Below, one piece after another: positions 25,720 to 34,155 of a stretch of DNA of 64,000 nucleotides; position 1 is the stretch's first letter, and every line of letters begins with the position of its first letter. Under the pieces are notes generated by a model. That model had not been told where the DNA came from and searched no databases. It saw only the letters and a list, made by a program, of their open reading frames with translations. The translations under genes and the position numbers were made by a program. The DNA comes from DASQFI01 sp035633215 (GTDB taxonomy: Bacteria > Acidobacteriota > Vicinamibacteria > Vicinamibacterales > SCN-69-37). The stretch spans positions 101,255 through 165,254 of the forward strand of contig DASQFI010000071.1 in assembly GCA_035633215.1 (NCBI GenBank). Reading direction: 5' to 3'.

Positions 25720-27585
25720 CTATTCTGGAGCTTCGCGATGAGCACTGAGTTCCTGACTCGACGTGCCTCTCACTTTCCGAAGCGCCCCGGCGACGATTGC
25801 CACCGCCGCGGGCGTGATGCCCGGCACGCGAGCGGCCTGACCGAGCGTCCCGGGCCGGACCTGCGTCAGGCGCTCGACGACCTCACGCGACAGGCCTGGA
25901 ATTCCCGCGTATTCGAACGTCGAAGGAATCGCCCGCTGTGCCTGCGCGCGCGCCCGCGCGAGCTGCACGTCCTGCCCCTTCAGATAACCCGCGTACTTCA
26001 GCTCGGCCACGATCGTGGATTCGTCCACGTGCTCTTCGGACGGCCGCGTCTCGAGCGCAAATCCCAGCTCGCGAAGATGGGCGAGGCTCGCGGCTGGCCG
26101 CGCAAGCGCCTGTGCCGCCGTGGTCGTCTCACCGTCGAGCACGACACGCGTACGCCCCGCCGAGGCGCGATTGCGCTCGAGCCGCGCGCGGCGATCCTCG
26201 AAGCGCGACCAGCGATCGTCGCCGACGAGGCCCGCGGCGCGGCCGATCGGCGTGAGCCTGAGATCCGCGTTGTCGATGCGCAAACGCAGCCGGTGCTCGG
26301 CGCGCGACGTGAACATGCGATAGGGCTCGAGGCACCCGCGTGTGACGAGATCGTCGACGAGGATCCCGATATACGCCTCGTCGCGCTGCAGCACAACGGG
26401 CGGCCGGCCCCGTACGGCGAGCGCGGCGTTGAGCCCCGCAACCAGTCCCTGCGCCGCGGCTTCCTCGTATCCCGACGTGCCGTTGATCTGTCCCGCGAGA
26501 AACAGCCCTGGCAGGCGCTTCGCCTCGAGCGATCGGTCGAGCTCGGTCGGCTGGATGAAATCGTACTCGACCGCGTACGCGTGCCGAAGGACGCGCGCGT
26601 CCTCCAGTCCCGGCAGCGCGCGCACGATCGCCTCCTGCACGTCACGTGGCAGGCTCATCGACAGGCCATTCACGTAGATCTCGTCGACGCCGGCGCCTTC
26701 GGGTTCGAGGAAGATCTGATGTCGCTCGCGATCGGCGAAGCGCATGACCTTGTCCTCGAGCGACGGACAGTACCGCGGACCAATGCCGCTGATCTGCCCG
26801 TTGTAGAGCGGGGAGCGGCCGATGTTGGCGCGGATGATGTCGTGCACGGCCCGGCTTGTGTGCAACAGGTGACACGCGATCTGATCGCGCACGATCCGGC
26901 CGCTCATGAACGAGAACGGGACGATCGGATCGTCGCCGTGCTCGGCCGGGAATCGAGAGAAATCGATGGTGCGGCGATCGAGCCTGGGGGGCGTGCCGGT
27001 CTTGAGCCGGCCCATCGTGAAGCCGATGCCTCGCAGCGATTCGGCCAAATCGCGCGTCGGCGGCTCATTCGCGCGGCCCGACGGACGCTGTTCGTCGCCG
27101 ACGTGCACGAGTCCGTTCAGAAACGTGCCGGTGGTGACCACGAGGGCCCCACACGTTGCCTCGCCGCCGTCCTCGAACGCGAGGCCCGTGACGCGCCCGG
27201 ATTCGGTGAGGATCCGGCCCGCCCGTCGATACAACCACGTGATGTTCGGCTCGGCCGAGAGCGTCTCGTGCATCCACGCGCCATAGCGCTGCTTGTCGGC
27301 CTGCGCGCGAGGCGACCAGACCGCCGGGCCGCGGCTGCGATTGAGCAGCTTGAACTGAATGCCGGTCGCGTCGATCGCGATGCCCATCAGGCCACCCGTC
27401 GCGTCGATCTCGCGCACGAGATGCCCCTTGGCCGTGCCGCCGATTGCCGGATTGCAGGGCATCAGCGCGACGGTCTCGGCGGAGAGCGTGCACAGGCCGA
27501 CGCAGCAGCCGAGCCGGGCGGCTGCCCATGCGGCTTCGCACCCGGCATGGCCGGCGCCGATCACGAGTACGTCGAACTCATTCAT
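25720..27585 (-). CDS. mnmG: tRNA uridine-34 modification enzyme MnmG (GidA)
   Basis: A 621-residue FAD enzyme which, with MnmE, installs 5-carboxymethylaminomethyl at the wobble uridine. It has VLVIGAGHAGCEAAWAAARL (FAD), MPCNPAIGGTAKGHLVREID, TGTFLNGLVHVGDE, GLKTGTPPRLD by equivalent (GRLKTGTPPRLDRRTIDFSR) and the C-terminal YAGIPGLSREVVERLTQVRP segment. Length is normal. Starts downstream of mnmE. Confidence 0.97.
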   Translation of the reverse strand: MNEFDVLVIGAGHAGCEAAWAAARLGCCVGLCTLSAETVALMPCNPAIGGTAKGHLVREIDATGGLMGIAIDATGIQFKLLNRSRGPAVWSPRAQADKQRYGAWMHETLSAEPNITWLYRRAGRILTESGRVTGLAFEDGGEATCGALVVTTGTFLNGLVHVGDEQRPSGRANEPPTRDLAESLRGIGFTMGRLKTGTPPRLDRRTIDFSRFPAEHGDDPIVPFSFMSGRIVRDQIACHLLHTSRAVHDIIRANIGRSPLYNGQISGIGPRYCPSLEDKVMRFADRERHQIFLEPEGAGVDEIYVNGLSMSLPRDVQEAIVRALPGLEDARVLRHAYAVEYDFIQPTELDRSLEAKRLPGLFLAGQINGTSGYEEAAAQGLVAGLNAALAVRGRPPVVLQRDEAYIGILVDDLVTRGCLEPYRMFTSRAEHRLRLRIDNADLRLTPIGRAAGLVGDDRWSRFEDRRARLERNRASAGRTRVVLDGETTTAAQALARPAASLAHLRELGFALETRPSEEHVDESTIVAELKYAGYLKGQDVQLARARAQAQRAIPSTFEYAGIPGLSREVVERLTQVRPGTLGQAARVPGITPAAVAIVAGALRKVRGTSSQELSAHREAPE

Positions 27586-27590
27586 TCGAT

Positions 27591-27616
27591 GTAGGGCGGG
27601 GCTTCAGCCCCGCCGG
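27591..27616. repeat. REP-type palindrome, GTAGGGC variant, copy 3
   Basis: GTAGGGCGGGGCTTCAGCCC followed by CGCCGG lies in the 42-bp mnmE-mnmG spacer, six bases before the mnmG start. It forms a GGCGGGGCT/AGCCCCGCC hairpin and shares GTAGGG and GGGCTTCAGCCC with copy 1. Confidence 0.8.
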
Positions 27617-27627
27617 TCTTCCAGTAT

Positions 27628-28989
27628 TCACTTTCCGACACAGAAGGTCGCGAAAATGTGCTCGAGCAGATCATCCGGCGTCCGACGTCCCGTGATGTCC
27701 TCGAGCGCGCGGCGCGCGGCCGCCAACTCGGCGAGCACGAGCTCCTCCGTCGCGCCCGCGGCAAGCGCGCGCTCGCTTCGCTCCAGCGCACATCTCGCGT
27801 CGTCGACCAGCGCCAGGTGACGAACGTTCGAAATGGCCGGCGGGTCGCGCAGCTCCTCATGATCGGTGAGGGTGGCGACCAACCGCCGCCGCAGCTCGTC
27901 GAGACCCGCGCCGGCAAGAACGGACATCTCGACGACTTCGATTCCTGGCCGGGGGATTGCCTCGAGCTGCCACGCCGATGGCAGATCGATCTTGTTGACG
28001 ACGATCAGGGACGGCGCTGCATCATCAGCCAGAAGCTCGTTGAGATTCGGCGGCAGTGCCGTCGAACGATCCAGCACCAGGACGGTCATCGTCGCGACGT
28101 GCTGCGCCTCGCGCGCGCGGCGCACACCCTCGGCTTCGATCGCGTCGGAGGCGTCGCGCAGGCCGGCGGTATCCACGAGCGTGACAGCCAGGCCGCCGAG
28201 GTCCACGCGTTCGCTGAGGACATCGCGGGTCGTCCCGGGAACGTCCGTCACGATCGCGCGATCGGCGCCGAGAAGCGCGTTGAAGAGGCTTGACTTACCA
28301 GCATTCGGCGGGCCGCCGATGACGACGAGGCGGCCTTCGCGCACCACTCGGCCGGTGCGGCCGTCACGCGCGAGCCGCTCGAGATCGCCTCGAATCGACG
28401 CAAGCGCCTCAATCGTCTCAGCCCGGGTGATGAAGTGGAATCCCTCCTCAGGAAAATCGAGCGATGCCTCGAGGCGCGCGGCCAGATCGAACAACGCCGC
28501 GTCGATGCGCCGGATCACGCCCGTGAGCGTCCCCTCGAGCTGATCCATGGCCGCGCGCGCCTGGAGCGGCGTGACGGCGTTGACGAGGTCCGCGACCGCT
28601 TCGGCCTGCGCCAGATCGATGCGCCCGTTCAGGTACGCGCGCAGGGTGAACTCGCCGGGCTCGGCCAGCCTGGCGCCGGCGGCAATCGCAAGACGGACGA
28701 CTTCCTTCAGCAGCAGCGGGCTGCCATGACCGCTGATCTCGACGACGTCGTCTCCCGTGTAGGAATGCGGCGCGACGAACCAGGTGAGGACGACGTGGTC
28801 GAGCGGCGAGCCCTCGGCCACCACGCGCGCGAATGTCGCATACCGGGGCGCGAGCGGCTCGTCGCGTCCCGTGAGCGCATTCGCCAGTTCCACCGCGCGC
28901 GGCCCCGCCAGCCGCACCACCCCGATGCCGCCGCGACCCGGCGGCGTCGCAATGGCAACGATGGTGTCGTCGGTACAAAAACCCTGCAT
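27628..28989 (-). CDS. mnmE: tRNA modification GTPase MnmE (TrmE)
   Basis: A 453-residue GTPase partnering MnmG. It starts MQGFCTDDTIVAIATPPGRG, the formyl-THF-binding domain; the G domain has GGPPNAGKSSLFNALLG, TTRD, VDTAGLRD and VNKID; the C-terminus ends FCVGK, as expected for the C-x-G-K motif. The ATG at 28989 is directly formed at the edge of an 8-nt-period repeat arm; reading further upstream passes through the repeat and is not protein-like. Confidence 0.97.
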   Translation of the reverse strand: MQGFCTDDTIVAIATPPGRGGIGVVRLAGPRAVELANALTGRDEPLAPRYATFARVVAEGSPLDHVVLTWFVAPHSYTGDDVVEISGHGSPLLLKEVVRLAIAAGARLAEPGEFTLRAYLNGRIDLAQAEAVADLVNAVTPLQARAAMDQLEGTLTGVIRRIDAALFDLAARLEASLDFPEEGFHFITRAETIEALASIRGDLERLARDGRTGRVVREGRLVVIGGPPNAGKSSLFNALLGADRAIVTDVPGTTRDVLSERVDLGGLAVTLVDTAGLRDASDAIEAEGVRRAREAQHVATMTVLVLDRSTALPPNLNELLADDAAPSLIVVNKIDLPSAWQLEAIPRPGIEVVEMSVLAGAGLDELRRRLVATLTDHEELRDPPAISNVRHLALVDDARCALERSERALAAGATEELVLAELAAARRALEDITGRRTPDDLLEHIFATFCVGK

Positions 28990-29104
28990 TGGGTTATTGA
29001 GCTGTTGCGTTATTGAGCTATTTGCAGAACATTCTGTCAGAGCGCGGACATCTGCGGGGGGCCTCAATAACGCAATAACTCAATAACCCAATAGCTCAAT
29101 GGCT
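28989..29104. repeat. inverted 8-nt-period arrays (CAATAACT type) between jag and mnmE
   Basis: Left arm: TTGGGTTA, TTGAGCTG, TTGCGTTA, TTGAGCTA (28989-29020). Right arm: CAATAACG, CAATAACT, CAATAACC, CAATAGCT, CAATGGCT (29065-29104). The arms are complementary and enclose 44 bp without a gene. The left arm reaches into the mnmE ATG. TTGCAGA occurs just inside the left arm (29022-29028). Confidence 0.88.
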
Positions 29105-29121
29105 CGGACCACCGTCTGTCG

Positions 29122-29580
29122 TCACTCGATCTTCTTAGAAATGACGACAGACTTCAGGAATGCATCCCCGACGCTTTCGGACGACAGGGACGTGTCTTCG
29201 GCCACCGTCAGGTGGACGATGCGGCGGGCGTAGGGATTGAGGGGGCCGATTTCCTGGGGTGAGCCGGACGCTTTGACCTGGTCCATCAGGACCTTCGCCG
29301 TCTGCCGCAGCTCGGCGTCCTTGTCCTTGCGGAAGCCGAGCGCGTCGACGACGTAGTGGCGGTCGCCGCGGGCGTCGCGGCGGAAGGCGGTGTTGACGAT
29401 CACCTGGAGCGCGTCGAGTGTCTCGCCCTTGCGGCCCAGAAGCGCGTCGGCGCCGTCACCGCTGAGGTTCAGCCGGATGTTGTCCGGCGTCTCTTCGACC
29501 TCGACCTCGAGGTTGAGCCCCATGGCTCCGGTCACCTGGCGGACGAAGTCGATCACTTTGGTGTCGAGCTCTGAGGTCAT
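29122..29580 (-). CDS. jag: KH/R3H RNA-binding protein (Jag/KhpB)
   Basis: A 152-residue RNA-binding protein. LSGDGADALLGRKGETLDAL is the KH GxxG loop, and RDARGDRHYVVDALGFRK with LNPYARRIVHLTVAED is the R3H-type region. It lacks the N-terminal Jag_N domain of the longer Firmicute proteins. Two bp from the yidC stop, in the usual rnpA-yidD-yidC-jag cluster. Confidence 0.9.
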   Translation of the reverse strand: MTSELDTKVIDFVRQVTGAMGLNLEVEVEETPDNIRLNLSGDGADALLGRKGETLDALQVIVNTAFRRDARGDRHYVVDALGFRKDKDAELRQTAKVLMDQVKASGSPQEIGPLNPYARRIVHLTVAEDTSLSSESVGDAFLKSVVISKKIE

Positions 29581-29581
29581 G

Positions 29582-31297
29582 TCACTTCCTGCCCTTGTCT
29601 GCCGCGGCCATCGCGCGCACAGGCTTCACTGGTGGTCTCACGGGCCCACCGATGATCCGGTTCGTGAGGTACTGCTGGCCAATCGCCATGATGTTGCTCA
29701 CCAGCCAATAGAGGACCAGGCCGCTCGGCGCCCAGAGGAACATCACAGTGAAGAGCACCGGCATGAACATGAACAACTTCGCCTGCACCGGGTCGGCCGT
29801 GGTCGGCATCATCTTCTGCTGCCAGAACATCGTCCCGCCCATGATGATCGGCGTGACGAACCACGGGTCCATCTTCGACAGGTCTTGGATCCACCACATG
29901 AACGGCGCGTCGCGCAGCTCGATTGCCGACGCGAGCATCTGGTAGAACGCGAACAGGACCGGCATGGTGAGCAGCATCGGCACGCAGCCGCTCGCCGGGT
30001 TGACGCCCTTCTGCTTGTAGAGCGCCATCATTTCCTGGTTCATCTTCTGGCGCTCGGGATCCGTGACCTTGTATTTCGCGTAGCGATCCTGGATCGACTT
30101 GATCTCGGGCTGCAGCGATTGCATCTTCCGCATCGAGACCATGCTCTTGTGCCGCAGCGGGAACATCGCCAGGTTGATGAGGAGCGTGAGCACGATGATC
30201 GACCAGCCGAAATTGCCGAGGAAGCCGTTGATCCACTTGAGCGCCTGGAGCAGGGGCACGACGAGCCACGCGAAGATGCCGAAGTCGATCGCGCGCGAGA
30301 GCTGGATGTCGACGGCCTTGAGCGCGTCGAAGTCCTTCGGGCCCATGAAGAACGGCAGCGTCGCGGCGCCTTGGCTGGCCGACGGCACGCGCACGCTGTA
30401 CGCGATGAACGTCCGCGCCTTGCCTTCCACGTTTCCGGGCAGCGTGATCGGCAGGTACTGCACCGTCACCGTCTGCGTGCCGGGCAGTGCGGCGCTCAGG
30501 AAGTATTGCTCTTCGACGCCGGCGTACCTGAGCTGGCCCTCGTATTTGCCCTGTTCCAGCAGGGACTCGGCGGCGAGGCGCTCCACCGAGTCGTTGCGGA
30601 ACTGGATGGCGCGCACGGGCAGCGCCTGCGACCCGTCCGGGTACCCAAGTCCGAGCGCCGGACCCCAGTCGAGCACGACCGGCTGGGATGCGCCGCCGAC
30701 GTCGATCGCCGCTTCGACGTTCACGACGTACGGCTTGCCGTCGGGCTGGAAGTAAAACGTCTTGCGCGCGTTCAGGCCCGAAGCGTCCTGATATTGAAAG
30801 CTCAATGTCCCCGGCGCCGAGCCGAGCGACAACCCTTCGGCGCTCGGTTTGAACAGGGCGCGCGACAACGTCTGGGTGAGACCGGAATTGTCGGTCGCTA
30901 GCGTGAACGGCCGCGCGTACGTGCCCGCGGGAATGTCCTGCGGAACCAGCTCGAGCGGCTGACCGGAGTCGTCGCGATACTTCTTGAGCTTCCAGCTCTT
31001 CAGCACCGCGCCGGCGGTGGAGATGACCGCGTGAACCGAGTCGGTTTCGATGAGGATGTCGCGCGCAGCCGCGTCGGCGACGACCGGCGCGGCAATCGGC
31101 GTTTCAGGGATCGCCGGGGCGGCGGGCGCGACGCTCGCCGGATTTCCAGGCGCGGGTGGCGATCCGGGCGCGACGCCGGTGGCCGGTGCCGTCTGTGCGG
31201 CTGGGAGTGTCGGCGGCGGCTTCGGGACGAAATACGCCTGCCACACCCAGACCACGATGAAACAAAGAAAGATCGCGAGAAAGACGCGCTTTTCCAT
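29582..31297 (-). CDS. yidC: membrane protein insertase YidC
   Basis: A 571-residue inner-membrane insertase of the Gram-negative type. MEKRVFLAIFLCFIVVWVWQ is TM1, followed by a Pro/Ala-rich linker and a large periplasmic beta-domain, then the conserved core from about residue 370 (GWSIIVLTLLINLAMFPLRH, with a hydrophilic-groove Arg expected in the following segment; ASGCVPMLLTMPVLFAFYQM; GLVLYWLVSNIMAIGQQYLT). Follows yidD by 15 bp. Confidence 0.96.
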   Translation of the reverse strand: MEKRVFLAIFLCFIVVWVWQAYFVPKPPPTLPAAQTAPATGVAPGSPPAPGNPASVAPAAPAIPETPIAAPVVADAAARDILIETDSVHAVISTAGAVLKSWKLKKYRDDSGQPLELVPQDIPAGTYARPFTLATDNSGLTQTLSRALFKPSAEGLSLGSAPGTLSFQYQDASGLNARKTFYFQPDGKPYVVNVEAAIDVGGASQPVVLDWGPALGLGYPDGSQALPVRAIQFRNDSVERLAAESLLEQGKYEGQLRYAGVEEQYFLSAALPGTQTVTVQYLPITLPGNVEGKARTFIAYSVRVPSASQGAATLPFFMGPKDFDALKAVDIQLSRAIDFGIFAWLVVPLLQALKWINGFLGNFGWSIIVLTLLINLAMFPLRHKSMVSMRKMQSLQPEIKSIQDRYAKYKVTDPERQKMNQEMMALYKQKGVNPASGCVPMLLTMPVLFAFYQMLASAIELRDAPFMWWIQDLSKMDPWFVTPIIMGGTMFWQQKMMPTTADPVQAKLFMFMPVLFTVMFLWAPSGLVLYWLVSNIMAIGQQYLTNRIIGGPVRPPVKPVRAMAAADKGRK

Positions 31298-31312
31298 GAC
31301 TGCGACGCGTCC

Positions 31313-31603
31313 CTACGGGCGCCCCGCGTCAGCCGGCGGGACCGGGTCGAAGCCCGGACGAGCGAACGGGTGGCAGCGCGCGATCCTGCGCGTCGCGAGC
31401 CAAAGGCCTTTCCAGAGGCCGTGCACTTCCACGGATTGCCGGGCGTATTCCGAGCACGACGGCTCGAACCGACACGCGCCGCCGACGAACGGACTCAACA
31501 GGAGCTGATAGGCACGAATCAGCCCGACACCGACGAACACCCCGACTTTCGAAGCTCCGGCTCCGACGTTCGACGTTCGAAGTTTGACGTTCGAAGGTTC
31601 CAA
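31313..31603 (-). CDS. yidD: membrane protein insertion efficiency factor YidD
   Basis: GLIRAYQLLLSPFVGGACRF, EPSCSEYARQSVEVHGLWKG and RIARCHPFARPGFDPVP are the diagnostic YidD sequence with its conserved Cys residues. The 96-residue frame opens with a TTG at 31603 that has a plausible GAGG ribosome site. Its first about 21 residues are encoded by a 7-nt repeat arm and are absent from normal YidD. A GTG at 31540 would give a 75-residue protein of usual length and may be the true start. Confidence 0.88.
   Translation of the reverse strand: MEPSNVKLRTSNVGAGASKVGVFVGVGLIRAYQLLLSPFVGGACRFEPSCSEYARQSVEVHGLWKGLWLATRRIARCHPFARPGFDPVPPADAGRP
31546..31601. repeat. 7-nt-period arm (CGTTCGA type) at the yidD 5' end
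   Basis: Heptamers CTTTCGA, AGCTCCG, GCTCCGA, CGTTCGA, CGTTCGA, AGTTTGA, CGTTCGA, AGGTTCC run in register from 31546 to 31601, filling the space between the rnpA stop and the conserved part of yidD. Only one arm is present. Confidence 0.85.
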
Positions 31604-31606
31604 TCT

Positions 31607-31969
31607 CTACCTCACGCCCCGCAGCCTGCGGAGCGCATTCTGAAAATCGGCCTCGAGCGCGGCGAGTGGCGCCTCGAGCAGCTCGCGTCGGGCGATGGCG
31701 ACGACGTCGAGCGTCCGATCGCCCGGGCGACGGGCGTCAGCCGACAGGCCCCGCCGAAAGACTTCACGCAGCCGCCGCTTGGCGCGATTGCGCGCCACCG
31801 CACCGCCCAGCCGGCGCGACGCGATGATTCCGAGCCGGTCCCGGTCGAGCGTGTTCGGCTGGCCAAGAAGCGTCACATACCGGGCGGCGACGCGCCGTCC
31901 GTGCTCCTGCACCGCGGTGAATTCTTGCCGGGAACGGAGGCGGACCGCTGCGCTGAACCTGGGGGACAC
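31607..31969 (-). CDS. rnpA: ribonuclease P protein component
   Basis: A 120-residue basic protein. It has RFSAAVRLRSRQEFTAVQEHGRR, broken here as the N-terminal RLRSRQEFTAVQ region, then RLGIIASRRLGGAVARNRAK and the RNR motif region RNRAKRRLREVFRR that binds P RNA. The GTG at 31969 is the likely start, 12 bp after the rpmH stop. In the classic rpmH-rnpA-yidD-yidC order. Confidence 0.93.
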   Translation of the reverse strand: MSPRFSAAVRLRSRQEFTAVQEHGRRVAARYVTLLGQPNTLDRDRLGIIASRRLGGAVARNRAKRRLREVFRRGLSADARRPGDRTLDVVAIARRELLEAPLAALEADFQNALRRLRGVR

Positions 31970-31981
31970 AAGCGAAGATGC

Positions 31982-32119
31982 TCAGCTTACCGTGAGTCGC
32001 TTGCGGCCTTTCGCGCGGCGGCGTTTGAGAACGAGCCGCCCGTTCTTCGTACGCATCCGCACGATGAATCCATGTGTGCGCCGGCGGCGACGGCGATTCG
32101 GTTGAAACGTGCGCTTCAT
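31982..32119 (-). CDS. rpmH: 50S ribosomal protein L34
   Basis: A 45-residue protein: MKRTFQPNRRRRRRTHGFIV, RMRTKNGRLVLKRRRAKGRK, RLTVS. This is canonical L34 (MKRTFQP...HGFR.RM.T..GR.VL..RR.KGR..L) with an unusually long Arg run in place of the common RKRKR. The ATG at 32119 is unambiguous. First gene leftward of dnaA, transcribed away from it. Confidence 0.97.
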   Translation of the reverse strand: MKRTFQPNRRRRRRTHGFIVRMRTKNGRLVLKRRRAKGRKRLTVS

Positions 32120-32517
32120 TGGACTCCCTGATGAGGGTCAGCAAGACCTGGAGAAACTTGGATCGTAATGGAGGCCCGAAAGGCCGTCAATTCTGGGGCG
32201 GACATCGCGTCCCGCGGGTTGCACCATTATCGGTCGTTGTTTGGCGAGCAATCGCTATGGTAGATTCCGACCTCCCCGTCAGCCGGGCGGCCTCCCAGAA
32301 AGTTTTCCACAACTGTGGAAAAAGCTGTGGAAATCCGCAGGTTTTCGCACCGGAAGCACGTAACCCCCAGTAATCAGGGGAGTTCCGGCGAGGCGACAGC
32401 CCGTGGATCCGGGGAGTACTGGCCCTTTTTCGGCGGGTTTTTGGGCTTTTTCTGGGGCCTGTCGGGCCCCTCGGACGCGCAGGCGTCTGGCGGGTCGAAC
32501 CAGCAGGGTTTGCACGC
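32120..32517. other. rpmH-dnaA spacer with DnaA-box-like sites, candidate oriC part 1
   Basis: No gene is seen in these 398 bp between divergent rpmH and dnaA. DnaA-box-like nonamers cluster in the middle: TTTTCCACA (32303-32311) and, on the other strand, TGTGGAAAA (32314-32322) and TGTGGAAAT (32326-32334), each one or two bases from TTATCCACA. Promoters for both genes must also lie here. T-rich stretches occur at 32430-32455. Confidence 0.6.
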
Positions 32518-33855
32518 ATGGCCGGCACGATCTGGGACAACGTCCTGGCGCGGATCGAGACCAAGGTCAACCGGTTCAGCTACTACAGCTGGTTCAGGCA
32601 GACATCGTTTCTCGACGACAGCGGCGGCACCATCACCATCCGCGTGGCGGACCCGATGGTCGTCGATTGGCTGACCAAACATTACGCGGGCGTCCTCGGC
32701 GAAGCGCTGGCCGAAGTGGGACGCGAGGGCGCAGAGTTGAAGTTCGTGCCTGACAGCTCCGAGTTCGACGCGACCGAGGCTTCCGTTCCGGCCACCCCGA
32801 TGCCCGAGCCGCCGTCCACCCCGGCGGCCGCCGGGGAAATCGCCGGACTCAGTCCGCGCTATTCCTTCGAAGCGTTCATCGTCGGCGCATCCAATCAGTT
32901 CGCCCACGCGGCGTGCCGCGCAGTGGCCGAAGCGCCGTCGCGCTCGTACAACCCGCTGTTTCTGTATGGCGGCGTGGGACTCGGCAAGACGCACCTCATG
33001 CACGCGATCGGCCACTACGTGCTGACCCACAGCCCGGGGCTGAAGCTGACATACATCTCGGCCGAGCGCTTCATGAACGAAGTCATCAACGCGATCCGGT
33101 ACGATCGCATCCTGGAATTTCGGGAGCGGTATCGAGGCGTGGACGTCCTGCTCGTCGACGACATCCAGTTCATCGTCGGCAAGGAACGAACGCAAACGGA
33201 GTTCTTCCACACGTTCAACGCGCTGCACGATGCGCAGAAGCAGATCGTAATCAGCAGCGATCAGCCGCCGCACCAGATCACCGAGCTCGAAGAGCGCCTT
33301 CGCAGCCGCTTCGAATGGGGCTTGATCGCGGATATCCAGCCGCCTGACCTCGAGACGAAAATCGCGATTTTGAAGCGAAAAGCCGAGGCCGAAGGCGTCC
33401 CCCTGCCGGACGACGTGTCGCTGTACATCGCCGGACGCATCAAGTCGAACATCCGCGAGCTCGAAGGGTCGCTCATCCGCCTGCTGGCATACGCGTCGCT
33501 CACCGGGCGCGAGTTGTCGATGTCCCTGGCGCAGGAAGTCTTGCGGGACGTGCTGCGGCCCGACGGCCGGGCGGTGACGATTGACACGATTCAGAAGTTC
33601 GTCGCCGACTACTACCAGTTGAAGATGGCCGAGCTGAAGTCGCGCAATAACTCGAAGTCGGTCGCCCTGCCCCGCCAGGTCGCGATGTATCTCTGCAAGT
33701 CGCTCACGGGCGCGTCGCTGCCGGAGATCGGCAAGAGCTTCGGCGGCAAACATCACTCGACGGTGATTCATTCGATTCGCAAAGTCGAAGAGATGCGAAA
33801 GACGGACGCGGCTTTCAACAGCCTTATCAACACCCTCCGCGAGTCGGTTCGATGA
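32518..33855 (+). CDS. dnaA: chromosomal replication initiator DnaA
   Basis: A 445-residue AAA+ initiator. N-terminal domain I (IWDNVLARIETKVNRFSYYS), a Pro/Ala-rich linker, then YSFEAFIVGASNQFAHAACR, Walker A YGGVGLGKTHLMHAIG, Walker B VLLVDDIQFIVGKERTQTEF, sensor and Arg finger regions, and domain IV with KSRNNSKSVALPRQVAMYLC and GGKHHSTVIHSIRKVE for DnaA-box binding. Full length. Gene orientation in the window switches around it. Confidence 0.98.
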   Translation: MAGTIWDNVLARIETKVNRFSYYSWFRQTSFLDDSGGTITIRVADPMVVDWLTKHYAGVLGEALAEVGREGAELKFVPDSSEFDATEASVPATPMPEPPSTPAAAGEIAGLSPRYSFEAFIVGASNQFAHAACRAVAEAPSRSYNPLFLYGGVGLGKTHLMHAIGHYVLTHSPGLKLTYISAERFMNEVINAIRYDRILEFRERYRGVDVLLVDDIQFIVGKERTQTEFFHTFNALHDAQKQIVISSDQPPHQITELEERLRSRFEWGLIADIQPPDLETKIAILKRKAEAEGVPLPDDVSLYIAGRIKSNIRELEGSLIRLLAYASLTGRELSMSLAQEVLRDVLRPDGRAVTIDTIQKFVADYYQLKMAELKSRNNSKSVALPRQVAMYLCKSLTGASLPEIGKSFGGKHHSTVIHSIRKVEEMRKTDAAFNSLINTLRESVR

Positions 33856-34155
33856 AGAGATTCGGCTGAGTCGCCGCCTCTCGGGAGACGAGGTGGCGCG
33901 ATTTCCACAAGTGCCGGATGTGGACGTCTGTGGAAGGCCTGAAACGGCACGTTTTTGCACCAATTGCGCGTGTGCGCCAGGTTGCCGATGCACAGAAACG
34001 TCCACAAGCTAAGTGATTGATTTAACTAGGGTTATGCGGCTGTTTTAGCTGTCCAACAGCCTCTTATTCTTGTTATAATTCTTTGTCTATCTGATCTTCC
34101 GTAGCTCGTGTCGGATCCCGCAGCGGAGCGGGTAGAGCGCGAGGTCGCCTCACCC
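33856..34155. other. dnaA-dnaN spacer, candidate oriC part 2
   Basis: Contains DnaA-box-like sites ATTTCCACA (33901-33909), TGTGGACGT (33919-33927), TGTGGAAGG (33929-33937) and ACGTCCACA (33998-34006), followed by an AT-rich stretch 34012-34085 suited to unwinding. A TATAAT hexamer at 34074-34079 may be the dnaN -10 box. No gene is seen apart from the dnaN leader. Confidence 0.65.
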
